A DNA stretch of 64,000 bases. Origin: Cunninghamia lanceolata (lineage: Eukaryota; Streptophyta; Pinopsida; Cupressales; Cupressaceae). This document shows, piece after piece, positions 36,763 to 48,744 of the stretch; position 1 is the first letter of the stretch, and each line of letters opens with the position of its first letter. Below the pieces are notes generated by a model that saw nothing but the letters and a program-made list of their open reading frames with translations, searched no databases and was not told the origin of the DNA. The stretch is taken from contig BSBN01000860.1 of the NCBI GenBank assembly GCA_027924645.1, positions 7,750,001 through 7,814,000 on the forward strand. The letters run 5' to 3'. The position numbers and the translations under genes are program-made.

Positions 36763-37265
36763 ATTTGTTGATGCAGATTGGCAGGTGACTTGGATAGTCA
36801 AAGGTCCACTAGTGGCTATGTGTTTACTTTGTTTGGAGGAGCTGTGAGTTGGATGAGAAAAAGGCAACCGACAGTTGCTTTGTCCACCACCAAAGAAAAG
36901 TATATGGCTAATACACATGTCTCTAAGGAGGCAGTTTGGTTACAAAGATTGTGTATAGGTATTGATTTTGATTGCATGATCGTTCAGATTGGCTGTGATA
37001 GCCAAAGTGCTATATGTTTGGCCAAGAATCCAATGTATCATGCTCAAGCAAAACATGTTGATGCTTAGTATCACTTTGTTCAAGAAATGGTTACAAATAG
37101 ACAGATTGAGCTGAAGAAAGTTGACACTCAGGAGAATGTTACAAATTCTCTTACTAAACCTGTGAGCATATAAAAGTTTATATGGTGCAAGGAGGCCATG
37201 GGCCTTCTTCCTAGTGCTTAGTTGTTTTATGTTTTCCTATGGGTGTATTTACAATGTATGATGTC
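36763..37265 (+). pseudogene. Copia-A: Ty1/copia RNase H and pol C-terminus
   Basis: The + strand begins with FVDADW, then after a one-base deletion reads [23 protein letters not shown]. The RNase H signature continues with STTKEKYMA and [17 protein letters not shown] follows HVDA. Further codons (ELKKVDTQENV, LTKPVS) run to the usual pol end. The left part was separated by insertion of element 2 and lies outside the window. Order and motifs are typical of the 3' end of Ty1/copia pol. Confidence 0.92.
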
Positions 37266-37276
37266 AAGTGGGAGAA
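37265..37276 (+). promoter_or_regulatory. Copia-A polypurine tract
   Basis: The sequence AAGTGGGAGAAT directly precedes the LTR start TGTTGG, the common arrangement in plant copia elements. Confidence 0.85.
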
Positions 37277-38163
37277 TGTTGGAATTAAGGTACCATCAAC
37301 CTTGTAAATTCCATGTTTATTTATTCTTATTATTGTTTGTACTTCACCCATAAGGGATGTAGAGTTTCACCAATAGTGGTAAATATTTATTCACTGGTAC
37401 GATAAATAGTTACTACTAACAACAGTAATTAATTATGTTACCAAGAGTTTGTTACGGAATTACATTTACTAGTTGGCATCATGGTAAACGGTAATTTTAG
37501 GTGATTTGGGAATCTAGGTGCCACCTTGAGGATTTGATTATTTATAGGTTGTTATGACATGCGTCATAAGTTGTAAGAGCATCTATGACACACTTACACC
37601 TGTTATAAGATGTAAGAGATTCTATGATGGTTTATGGCAACAATTATTGCATGCAACTGCTTATTCTTTTCCCTAGGTGCACATGCATGAAAGATGCCTT
37701 ATGATAGTTGTAAGAGGATCTGTAAGAGGCTATTTCAGGTGTGTAGGAAGGAATCCCAAGATAGAGTGTTGGATTTTGTCCAATTTGGACACCACATTTA
37801 CTGGTCAAGCTCATTTTCTATATATTTGATGCATTGTAAGTGTTGTTTGAGAGTGAGAGACTTGTATATAAGTACTATCAGAATGTTGTCAGATTGAAGA
37901 CTAAAGGAGAGATTAGTGTTGATGTATTGTACTCTCTTATTTGTAGGTTAATACAAGCTTGTGCCTCTCTTCTTGGTGGATTTTTTTACTTGAGAGGGTT
38001 TTCTCCACATACATACTGTGTTATGTGTTCAGTTCTTTGATATGTTGTTTCTAGGTGTTATAGTTTTGTTTCTATTGCAATCTCCATTCGATTGTACACA
38101 TGCATGCATATATATTGTTGAGATCAGATTTCTACTTGTAGTTGTTTACCTTGATTTCTAACA
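37277..38163 (+). repeat. Copia-A 3' LTR, about 887 bp
   Basis: It starts TGTTGGAATTAAGG after the purine tract and ends TTTCTAACA. A TATA-like TATATATT is at 37819-37826. The partner LTR is outside the window, so the right end rests on the TG...CA form alone. Confidence 0.7.
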
Positions 38164-39215
38164 CTTCCACCCACCAAAGTGACATGCCTAATCTTTGAAA
38201 CTATCATCCATAGTCGTTGTTGTAGACTAAACAAAGCTATTTTTTAATCTCTTGACCCCTTTAGATTCCTCATCTAATATCACTTTGCAAAGCACTCAAG
38301 GATTATAGACACCTAACTACATGAAATATTTCTCTCCTAGAAGAGAAAATAAAAACTCCAGTAGAAAACTAGGCATGGAATTCTTTTTCATCAGCTTCAT
38401 CTTGTTTTATTACGTGGCCAGTTAACCATGCGGCTGGAAATCATGTTTATTACCATAAATAAATGACACCACTTATGGGATTAGCTGAATGTGTTACCAA
38501 GACATAGATTAGGTAATTAATAATGTCATGTCCCAGGATAGTTGACTCGAGGATGAGTACTTCCTCTTTGACAAGTTGAAAGGAAAGTTGCGATGTCACA
38601 AGATATTCATTACAAATTGGATAATTTATTATCAGTTGGCCATCAAAACCCAAACCCAAATGCACTGGCTTAATTTGTCTTGGACTAATAATTTTCTTTT
38701 TAGTTTTTTAACATTTATTACTTGTTTGAAAAAATCAATCATTAAGATCTCTTTCATAGTAGTCCTTTTAATTTGGACCACTGATCTATGTATTTCATGT
38801 AGTGCTCCTTAATAAGGGAATGCCTATTGATGTAACTATATATAACTAGTAAAATCACCATTTAGGTACTATCAAATGGTTGATATGCACAAATATCTAT
38901 AGGCCTATCATTAGATAGTATATAATAATATTTTGATATGCACAATGTAATTTTGTTCTTTGTATGTTTTGGCCATTTTGAGATGCACCACATAACTATT
39001 CCTTGTAACGTATCACCATGATTAGATTAGTTGTTACTTTTCAATTCTAAAGCATAATTTTAAAAGGATGGACACAAATTCTTGCAATTCAACTCTCTTA
39101 TTAAAATAAGACTTTTTAAGTATTCCTTAGAAATATGTGTTCGATGAATGTTAAAAAAATGTTACATGAACTCTATAATGTAGATTTATGATACCATTCT
39201 TACATCCTACAAAAT
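38164..39215. other. Anonymous AT-rich stretch
   Basis: No gene, repeat or RNA is recognised. Only short chance frames occur. Confidence 0.5.
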
Positions 39216-39587
39216 TTGAGATATCCTAATTCTAACCCTAATTCTTACCCTAACCCTAACCCCAATCCTAATTCTAACCCTAACCCTAATCCTAATCCTA
39301 ACCCTAACCATAATTCTAATCTTAGTCCTAACTATAAATCTAATCCTAATCGCAATTATAATGCTAACCCTAACACTAATTCTAATTCTAACCCTAACCC
39401 TGATTCTAAACCTAACCCTAACCCTAACACTAATTCTAATGTTAACCCTAATTCTAAGCATAACCCTATTCTAAACCTAATTCTTACCCTAACCCTAACA
39501 CTAGTTCTAATTATAACTGTAATTTTAACCCTAACACTAACCCTAATTATAAATCTAATTCTTATCTTAACCCTAACCATTAAATAG
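39216..39587. repeat. Degenerate CCTAAY hexamer array (TTAGGG-like)
   Basis: About 60 consecutive six-base units follow the pattern (C/T)CTAA(C/T), many exactly CCTAAC or CCTAAT. The phase is held for most of the length with one or two slips near 39470. The long frames on both strands (Asn-Pro-Asn-Ser repeats, Arg-Val-Arg-Ile repeats) only reflect this periodicity. The unit is six bases, not the seven-base TTTAGGG of most plant telomeres. Confidence 0.9.
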
Positions 39588-40485
39588 TGCACAATTTTTT
39601 TGGCAAAGTTATTATATTTAGGACTTGGTAAGCAAGGCTATAAATATTTATCTTTCAACCATTTTATAGCACTTTGAGATGCTTTCACTAATGTATTATG
39701 AAATCATAGGGGTGTTTGTTTTTGTGTCATACTAATTTATTGATTACATTTGAATGGTTAATGTTTTCTTATTATCACAATCTACTTTTATACAACTACA
39801 AGTGTTGCGTACAATACAAATACTACATACATAAAAGTTGAGCAAGACACTCAATTAATAATCAAAACATGTACTATAAGAGGGCATCTCTAGTTAGAAG
39901 CAAGGAGTAAAACACAACCATTAGGGACCTATTGAATGGAAAACACTCGTGATCTCATCTTATTGGTAGTGGTAAACAATTTATTCAAATATCAGTTGAA
40001 TGCCTTATAGTTTCAGGTTAAGTCAAACAACAAGCTTACTAAAGTGTTGATGTTGAATAGAAGAAAATATTTTATCCTATTCTTTCTAGAGGAAATATAA
40101 TAAATTATTCAAGTTTTAACCAAGCCACCTAAATTTAGGACATTAAAACACCTAATTTTTTGCTCCTTTACAATTGCAAAGAAGTTTTAGTAGATATGTT
40201 TAAATACTCAAGCTTTTAAAATTTTAACTTCTTTACTTTGTTTAAATTCCCTTTAGGTATTTCTTAATTTATTAATATTTTTAAATTTTAACTATTAATT
40301 TTTAAATTTTTAAAATAGTAGTTTAGAAACTAGATTCAGAGCACTACAAATCTTGTTCTTATCACATCTTCTAATTTTGACTGTGGCTATCTTCAATTTC
40401 TCATCCAAGATAAGTTTTTACTGATTTTAGAAAAAAGTGGCGAATTTTGATCCCCTTTTGGTCCCCCATTTCCATGCACATACCC
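39588..40485. other. Anonymous AT-rich stretch
   Basis: No gene or repeat is recognised. Confidence 0.5.
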
Positions 40486-41449
40486 TCTAGATTTTCTCTC
40501 AAGGTTTCATATGGTTGAATGTAAGCTTGTTTTGACTCCCTTTCTTTTTGGAGTCAAACTTGAGGCTCAGTGTTCTTCACCTCTTGTTGATGGCACTTTG
40601 TACCAACAGCTTATTGGGAGTCTCATTTATCTAACACATGCAAGACCTGACATTTCATATGTTGTAGGCATGGTCTCTTGATTCATCCAGGAGCCCCATG
40701 AGTTGCATTGGAAAGTTGCCAAGTGGATACTTCACTACATTCAGGGTTCTCATAGATTTGGGATTCAATATGTAGTGGGCATTAATATTGACTTGGTGGG
40801 CTACACAAATTAAGATTGGGCACGTGATTCTCAGGATCACAAGTCTACTTTAGGTTACAAATTCTCACTTGGTTCAAGTTCTATTTGTTGGTCAAGCAAG
40901 AAGAAGTCTATTATTTCTCTATCTTCTATTGAGGTGGAGTATCGGGGGGCTATGAATGCCGCCACTGAGGCCATTTGGCTTCAGAATCTTCTCACTGAGT
41001 TTAGTATCTAGATCAGACAGTCATCAGTCATATTTTGTGACAACCAGAGTGCTATTCAAATCTCTTGAAATTTGATCCATCATTAGTGGACCAAACACAT
41101 TGAGGTCCACATGCACTACATTCGAGAGCTCAATCATGGACATGTCATTGACCTTCGCTATCGTTTCTGATATCTTAACCAAACCCTTCACAGAAAGCAA
41201 GTATCTTCATCTGCGAGCTTTGCTAGGGGTGCAGGAGGCTTCATCGTCTAGGGGGCTTCTTAGTCCTCTCACTTGGAGTCTTAACTCTCTCTACTCTAGG
41301 GGGTCTCTTCTCTCTCTATTTGGGGGGCTATTCTCTCTTTTATGGGGGGCTTCTTCTCTTTGGGGGGGATCTTATGTACATGGGCACCTCATCAAGCTTC
41401 ATTTGTCGAGACCCATCTTTCCACCCACCTAAGTTATGCTTAAGGGGGG
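40485..41449 (+). pseudogene. Copia-B: Ty1/copia RT end and RNase H (decayed)
   Basis: The + strand reads DFLSRFHMVECK, then GTLYQQLIGSLIYLTHARPDISY (end of RT). After stops it continues DHKSTLGYKFSLGSSSICWSSKKK, ISLSSIEVEYRGAMNAATEAIWL, and FCDNQSAIQIS followed by a stop. These are the copia RNase H motifs. Several in-frame stops (after VGMVS, YTN, EFSI and QIS) show old decay. A G/T-rich tail at 41250-41440 leads to a purine tract (aaggggggtg) at about 41442. Everything upstream of the RT end is missing, so the copy is 5' truncated. Confidence 0.9.
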
Positions 41450-41887
41450 TGTTAATGTAGGTTTTTATTTCCTGGTTGATTATTTTATTTTCCTCTTCCT
41501 AAGCTTTTCCTACACTTCTAATTAAGCTTTCTTAGGATTAAATAATTGAGTATTAGTGTGAGTGGGTGCAAGGTGTCAACATCTTCCATGTGAGTTACAC
41601 TTGCCTATTTTAGGCTATTGTGGTGGGCTCTTCCCATTGGTCGCATTTGTTATCTCTCCCATCTCTCATATTCTATATATACTCACCTCCTAGCTAGTCT
41701 TGGGTACATTGTATTATGCAACTTTTTGCTGCATTCTCCTAATGCTATTTTGCTTTTGGAGCATTTGTATTACTTTCTTGGAGACTAACTGTGTTGTTAT
41801 TTTGATCTTGCATAATTTACATTCACAGTTTATTATCTATTAATTTGCACTAGTTTTCTGGGTTATTCATCTTTTCAAATTCTAACA
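41450..41887 (+). repeat. Copia-B 3' LTR, about 438 bp
   Basis: It starts TGTTAATGTAGG after the purine tract and ends TTCTAACA. A TATA-like CTATATATA lies at 41673-41681. No partner LTR is seen in the window. Confidence 0.7.
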
Positions 41888-43140
41888 TATCACATCTTGC
41901 TCTAATCATTTATTATGTTTACATTGTCATATCATGTCTTGACTCTATTCTATATTGAGCGTAGCTTGTCATGTTATATCAATCTTGACCCTACATTACT
42001 ATATCAATTTGATCCAATATTGTCATCTTTATCATATTGATCCTACATTGGGGGCATCAATGCTTCCCCCCTTATCACACTAGGTTGTATTGTCATACTT
42101 GATTTATAGATCTATATCACTTATCTTGTGATGATACTTACTACATTTGGGGACTTTCCCTATGGTAAGGCCTTCATGCCATCTATATTATCTATCTATC
42201 CTATTGATCCTATTATTCTTGTGGGTTCCATGCCATTGTTAGGGTTCATACCATTGATCCCACTTATTATATTAATCATACCCTATGTGTGCTCATGCTC
42301 ATGGATGCAACATTAGGCCTTTTATTGTACTTTCACAAGTGTTATTTTCTAGATAGGGTTGCATCACCATTATCTTTGATACTAGGTCCTATTGATCCTA
42401 CCATATCTGTGCCCATGCTCAAGGATGCCACATTGACCCTTTTATTATACTTTTACAGGTGTTCTTGGCCATAAAGGACCACATCACCATTATTTTTCCC
42501 ATGTTGGAGGTAATGATCCTATTTCTTATTTTATCCCCAATCCATTGTTATTATTTCCATAATGTGCTCTTCTAGACACACTTATTATATTTTAATGCTT
42601 CAATGATATATTTACTTACATGCTTTATCATTTGTTAGTGGTTGATCACATGACTATGATTATGATTGTCACATAATACATTTTCTTCTCAATCTATTCT
42701 TATATGATCATGTTTATCATTGATCATTCCTTTGATCAATAAATCTTATGGGAAATTCAATTGAAAGGGGAGCATACATGATTAATAATATTGCAATTTT
42801 GTATTTGATCTATCTTACGAGTTAGAAGCTACTCATGGAAACTTGTATCTCTTGTCTTGTAGGAATTCATTAGAGAACATATGTGAAAGAAAACAACATG
42901 AAAGAAGAATCTTCAACCTTTATGGATTGTGAGTTCATATGTTTATTACATTTATTTTATGCATGTTATAAAATAAGCATACTTAAAGATGCATGATTCA
43001 TACTTAAAGATTTGCATCCACCTCAAAGTAGATGTAAAATATAATGATGATTTCTCATTTAATTTTACCTCTAATTTGAAACAATATCTTAATGCATTCA
43101 TATAACTACAAATAACACATTTTAAAATGGATTAAGAGGC
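41888..43140. repeat. Anonymous region with a 120-bp tandem repeat
   Basis: Units sharing the gctcatgctc ... gatgc-acatt ... gcatcaccattat landmarks occur at about 42287-42380 and 42407-42500, an exact offset of 120 bp with about 20% divergence. The rest is AT-rich and unassigned. Confidence 0.6.
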
Positions 43141-45230
43141 GCTAGTTTTGAGGCTATGGTACGACCGGGTGTTGGTCATCAATTTATTATGTAAGCAGTT
43201 ATAAAGATGAGTCAATCTACCGACTCACCGGTCCCATGTCACTTATTGAATTTTGTAGGCTTCCGACTGTGATTATGACGTTGACATGAATAAATGAAGA
43301 CTAAAGGAAACGTACATGAGAGACTCCTTCAGCACCGAAATTGACGGGTCAAACAAAAGTATTTTTTTCCCTTATGACATAATGACAATGACAATGAAAT
43401 GGACATGGCACAGAACGGTTCCACACCAATGAGTTTTTTAAACGAGGGACAACTGGAAAGATTCCAACAAAAGATAAGAAATCCACCCAAGTGAGTCACC
43501 GGACGATTCCACGCAAATAATGTGATTTGTCCGCACGTCTTAAGAGATAAGACGTCTTATTAACAATAATTCAGTCACAGCTATGTAATATATTTTATTG
43601 TAACACATTGTCTTATTAACAATAATTGAGTCACAGCTATGCAATGTATTGTCTAACACGCAATCTCACATTGTGTTATTAACTCATTAGTCTATGTGCG
43701 GAAGACGACAGGTAACCACTGCGCTGGCTAGTCGTTGGGGTTAGCTGGGTAATGTATTTCTGTTTTTAAATCTAGATATAAGAGAATGATATTATATAAT
43801 AATAAAATTTGTTTTGTTTTGGTAAGTAGGATTAGTAGTCGTTCTTATCTTTAATTTTTTATTGTAATTTGTTTTGTTTGTGAAATAATTTTTATTTGGA
43901 TGAAAAATAATTTGAATTATTCACTTATTTTTAAACAAAAGTTATGAAGCCAGATTATATAATAGCAAATTTTTATAATAAATACAAGTGTAAAAAAATG
44001 TCATTGACTTTTTATTACAATTAGATTATAGACCAAAAGTTCTTCTAGTGAAATTTTTATAAACTTCTATTAGATAGTTACATCACTAATTTCATTATTA
44101 CTTGAGAGACCTTCTACAATGATAGTAAGACACAAGGAGTATATGTAAAAATCAAAACATAACTAACACATATTTAAAAAAAATAAAACTACAATAATAA
44201 AACTATAGACATAGCCAACATATTAAATATAAGGATCAAATCTCCCAAGGACATGTTATTTTGAATGGTGTGTTGCATGTATACTATGGTTTCATGTACC
44301 CAATAGTCAAAAGCGTTTGTCCAACCAAAATAAAAAATAAAAAAATATATATATTACAAACTAATTAAGTAAAGAATATCAATAAAATAAAATAAATTTT
44401 TACTAAACATTAAAATTTAAGTGTCCATGTATATATGTAGTAAATAAAATAGTTTTGAAGTAAAACAAAATAACTCTTAAATAAATATTATAGTTTGAAT
44501 CTATATTTATTTATCTATATATTTTTTAAAAAAAGGTATTTAAGATATCTAGTTTGATATCAACGGTGACTCTTAAATCTTAAGCATTTTCTTCATAATA
44601 ATAATAATAATAATAAATTATTTTAAAATATGTCTAAGGTAAAATAAAATAACTCTTAAGTAACTTGTAAAGTATCTTTTAAATAAATAAAATAATTCAA
44701 AACTTAGATAGATGCATTTAAGATATCTATACTACTTATATATTTATTTTTCATTACACCTTACATATAATTTCCAATCTTACATTTAAATTAATCATTA
44801 CAAATCTAGAAAATAACATCATTGCAAATTAAAACATCTAGGCATGTAGAAATAAATAATAAGGGTAGATTAGAACTAGTTGATGGATGAAGAAAATGGG
44901 CATGTTGATTATCATCCAACAAACAATCATGAGAAGTGACATATAGGAGTTAGAGCCTAAGGCTACGTAATTTATTTTAAGATAAACAATGGTCCTATCA
45001 CCTCATTTACAAGTGACAAGTTATGAATATGATGATAACATAAATTATTATAAGGTGGGGTACACCCAATGATGCAAAAGAATTTGTATCATGGGTCTTG
45101 GTGATGATGATATTTTTCTTCCTTATGACACTCTAAATAAAGTCATGGACCAAGTAGTTACATATTCTGCACCCATATGCTAGCAATCTAATAAAGTCAT
45201 GAGATTTAATTTTTGTAGTCCCCTATGTGG
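43141..45230. other. Anonymous AT-rich region with short repeats
   Basis: A 56-bp imperfect direct repeat beginning gtcttattaacaataatt starts at 43554 and 43610. An (ATA)n run of about 27 bp is near 44596. No gene is seen. Confidence 0.5.
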
Positions 45231-45698
45231 CGGTTACCAATCTACTAGTTTGGTGCAGGAGCACCTTGTGCATTCTATGCCTCAATTAGGCAATTATGTA
45301 AAATTTGAATTTTCATCATGAAGTGCATGTAAAATGGTCATATGTGGACCCATTTAAATGTATTTGAGTCACCATTAGGTCTCTAGGAGGTCAATTAAGT
45401 CAAATTTTGAAAAAAAATGTCATTTTGTTGCACAAATGCAAAAGTTGCAAAATTGCAAATTGCAAGAAGTTGAAGGGTCATGGGTTGTCATAGGTTGGTT
45501 AGACCATTGGGATTCCAATGGTAGTTGGACAAACATTGTAATGGATTTAAATATGCTCTATGAAGGCGATCAAAGTGGGGGAGGATGATGGAAGATAATG
45601 CATGTGTGAGAATTTAAATGACATATCTCTATTTTCTGGAAAATCAAACGTTCTTTACTGTTTTTGCATCTTGTACGGCCTTGTACAGGCATGGATCC
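45230..45698 (+). repeat. Dispersed repeat X, copy 1 (left part, interrupted by element 4)
   Basis: This aligns in order with 59470-59940. Shared blocks are a GGTGC-agga-GCACC hairpin, ggcaatt, a ggtcat...atttaaatgtatt-gagtca block, a ttgcaaa-rich block, and ttgtacggccttgtac near the end. Element 4 splits it, and the continuation should start at 58184. The class is unknown. It resembles retroelement 3' sequence. Confidence 0.5.
45694..45698. repeat. Target site duplication of element 4, left copy (gatcc)
   Basis: It matches tatcc at 58184-58188 with one mismatch, consistent with an old 5-bp duplication. Confidence 0.6.
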
Positions 45699-48598
45699 TG
45701 TTGGTTTTTTCCCAGACTAGATGCTTACTCCCAAATTTCCCTACAAGGTAGCCATCAATGATCAACAGGATCTTTGGGCCAAGGGCCAACAGTATAGGAG
45801 ATAGACTCTATTTTTATCTCCTCTTCTTCTTCAGGCTCTGTAAAACCTAGGGGGGTATTCCCTACTCAACATCCATGAGAATATGCATACAAAGGCTGGG
45901 ATGCTGACATGAAGCAGATAAGTCCTACTGTAAGTAGACCAAAACTGCAAGATAAGAGCAAAGGGGCTAGCTTTGGGCCTATTTTCAGTTGTAGACAGAG
46001 GACTTGGGATCCTAAAACTAATTCTACTATCCTAATGGTTGTTTTGGAGTTTGATTTTGATGCTGTGTTTGGATGCAGAGCTGGACCTAGTGTATAACCT
46101 CAACACAGAGCTAGATTGGTGCCTATCCAGGGCTTGGAGTCATAGACATACACATGTAAATGTTTAGCATAAACATATTAAAACTGGATTTCAAGGGGAT
46201 TTGTGTGATATCTGCCTTACAGATACATCCCAGAACAGAGTATCAAGTTATCTCTACTTATGATATCCTTACTGCAATATATTCTTCTCAACACTCAATC
46301 TAAAAACACTTTAATCTACCCCTTGAGTAGAAGTTGAGAGATCAAGCATTCAATACAGTAAACCTATATCCTAGAACCCAAGACACCCCTTAGATGTTCA
46401 GATTCAAAAGAAGAGTATATTCAATACAGGAGACAGATACAAGACACATGTAGTATAGCATTATTCATCTAAAACAACAATGAAACCAGTAAGTCTATGC
46501 ACAATACATAAAACATGAGACTCATAAACTCACAAGATCTTCTGCACAGAGCAACCAAAACCAAATGTATTTCATTACAGAGCCAAAATGTCCAGTTTTC
46601 AACAACCTTAATGAGTGACACAATCTGCTTTTTTATAGCAAAACTGTGTACAGAACAAATTAATTACAAGGGAGGCCAAAAATCCTGCCAGGTACACAGT
46701 ATCAGAAAAATGGCGCTCAAAATTGAATGCGGTAGAGGGACCAAGAGGAAGGAGTAGGTGAACTCGGGGGATGCGCCGCCGCTCAGGGACATTCCCCATC
46801 AATTCAGGTGGTTGAGCTATCAACTTGACCCATACCGCCACCACAATCTGCCATTAATGTATCAGCTACCCACAATCCTTCAGAAACGCAGCCGCAGCAA
46901 GCCTCTGAAGTTCTCCCGCCCAAAAACAGTCACAGATACACGGGAAAAAATCTTTGTTGTAGGTTCAAAATGTGGCCGTTGATCAAAAACCTAGCCGCTA
47001 AGATCAACGGCCCCAAAAACATTGAAAAGTCACCAGCCAATGATACTGTGCCACGTAGACACTTGCAGTTTCTATCGATGGCCCATCGCTCCTTCCGTTT
47101 TGCCTTTGAGAAAGGGACACATGGCGATAACTGCAGTGTCTCTAAAACACTAAGACCCATTCTTTGAAACGTATGCGGAGGTAGCCACGTGTCGGGCTCC
47201 GCAACATCTATTAAAACTATGTCGTGTTACCTGAGTGGCCCTCGCGAGTGACAACTGTCACAACCCGCAACATTTAAAACTAGAGGCACTTTGAAAATGG
47301 GGCCCACAAACCGTCACAGCAGCCTTCATAAGAGAGAAACAGGGGCAAGTCCGCGGAGACTGACACTTGTCAAGCTCCGCAGCCTTCTCATGAAACATTA
47401 GGACCCTCCGTGAAACTCCTGCGGAAGCTGACACATGTCACTTTCCGTGCCACTCTTGAGAAACACATGAAACCTTTGAGACCCTTTCTGAAACTCACGC
47501 GGGTGTCGACACTTGTCGAGCTCCGCGCTCCTCTCGAAACACAAAAGAGTCTACCTTGAAACCTCAACGGAAGCCAACACCTGGCGGGTTCCGCGCTACT
47601 CAGAAACTTTAAGGGGCTGCTTTGAAACTTATGCAGAAGGTGACATTTGTCATCACCTGCGACACATGAGACACTCACTGGGACCCACCACCATCTTCAC
47701 TTAGCATCACGGGATACAAAAAAGAAACTTACGCGGAAGCTGACACTTGTCAACTTCCGCAGCAACCACTAGAGACACATGGCGCCATCTGCCCCTGCTT
47801 AGAAGCTTCTTGGGAGTGTCTCGGCTGACGACATGTGGAGTCTTCCGCGGGGAGGAACTTGAAACATAATAGAAACATTTAAAGAGTCTTTGAAACACCG
47901 GCGGAGACTGACACTTGGCAAGATCCGCTACAACTTAGAAACTTTTTGAAACTCAAGTGGACAGCGACACATGGCAAGCTCCGCGTTGCTTTGAGAAACA
48001 TTAAGAGTCTTTGAAACTTGGCAGAAACTGTGAAACCTTTAGGGTCACTCGGGTGCCTCCACGTGGTGCCTCCCGCCCACACATAGAAACTTAAAATAAA
48101 CTTCATTGAAACTTTGGTGAACTCTGTCGGAAGCTGACACGTGGCACCATCTATAGCAAGGAACTTAGAAACAAAAGAGAAACAGCCTCTGCAATGTGGC
48201 ATACTCCACGTTAGAGCTACATTCAAAAATAAAAGCGCGGCAATAAACTGGGGCTCGACACTTGGCAGACCCGCGGCACTGGCAATATGAGACCCTCTCA
48301 GCTACTGATAGAAACATTTAGAAACTAGAAATAGTGACCCGATATGCATTCGGAAATGCATCCGACCCATTTTTTATCAATTTTGAGGGACTGAGGGGAG
48401 ATTTCACAAGTTTGCCAACACACATTTCACCTTTGCATACACAGAATTTAACAATTTTCTCAAATGCGATAGGAAAAACAATTAAACAGTGCATGCGGGC
48501 CGGGGAACAATTTAAACCAAGGCACTATGGGTCAGAAGGAAAACACACAGGAACCTGCAAATTGGAAGTCAAAACCCTAACCTAGGTGAACACCACCA
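45699..48598 (-). repeat. Element 4 3' LTR (left copy)
   Basis: In plus orientation it starts TGTTGGTTTTTTCCC and ends GTGAACACCACCA. It matches 55280-58183. The middle 1.3 kb is GC-rich and holds the 28-bp palindrome array. Confidence 0.93.
47175..48154. repeat. Array of 28-bp imperfect palindromes in element 4 left LTR
   Basis: Ten sites of constant 28-bp length start at 47175, 47353, 47421, 47499, 47567, 47633, 47733, 47901, 47957 and (weaker) 48127. The consensus arms are GCGGAAGCTGACA and TGTCAGCTTCCGC around a 2-base centre. Almost every site is preceded within a few bases by TTGAAACT. Spacing is irregular (56-178 bp). The halves vary together in several sites, for example gtcgac against gtcgag at 47499. 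Confidence 0.8.
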
Positions 48599-48744
48599 GT
48601 GGCTCCGATTGGGGACGTGCAGACGCAAGATTGCAACAAGAACCAGACCTCCGGGTAGACCAAACAAAACACAAAAAAGCACCAATTGTACAAGATATTT
48701 ACAATATATACATATTTTTACAAATGTGCACAAAGGAAACCCAC
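48599..48744 (-). other. Element 4 3' untranslated region
   Basis: On the minus strand it ends GGAGCCAC next to the LTR, like element 3, with a shared GGTCTAC...TCTGG block upstream. No typical purine tract is seen beside the LTR. Confidence 0.55.

Noticed and set aside
39207..39592. Frames with Arg-Val-Arg-Ile and Asn-Pro-Asn-Ser repeats
   Set aside because: They only mirror the hexamer array.
47175..48154. CRISPR-like array
   Set aside because: The repeats are degenerate, the spacing is irregular, they lie in an LTR of a plant element and no cas gene is present.
46608..48226. Cys/Ser/Phe-rich frames across the element 4 LTR, repeated at 56207-57822
   Set aside because: They arise from the GC-rich palindrome array and are not conserved as protein.
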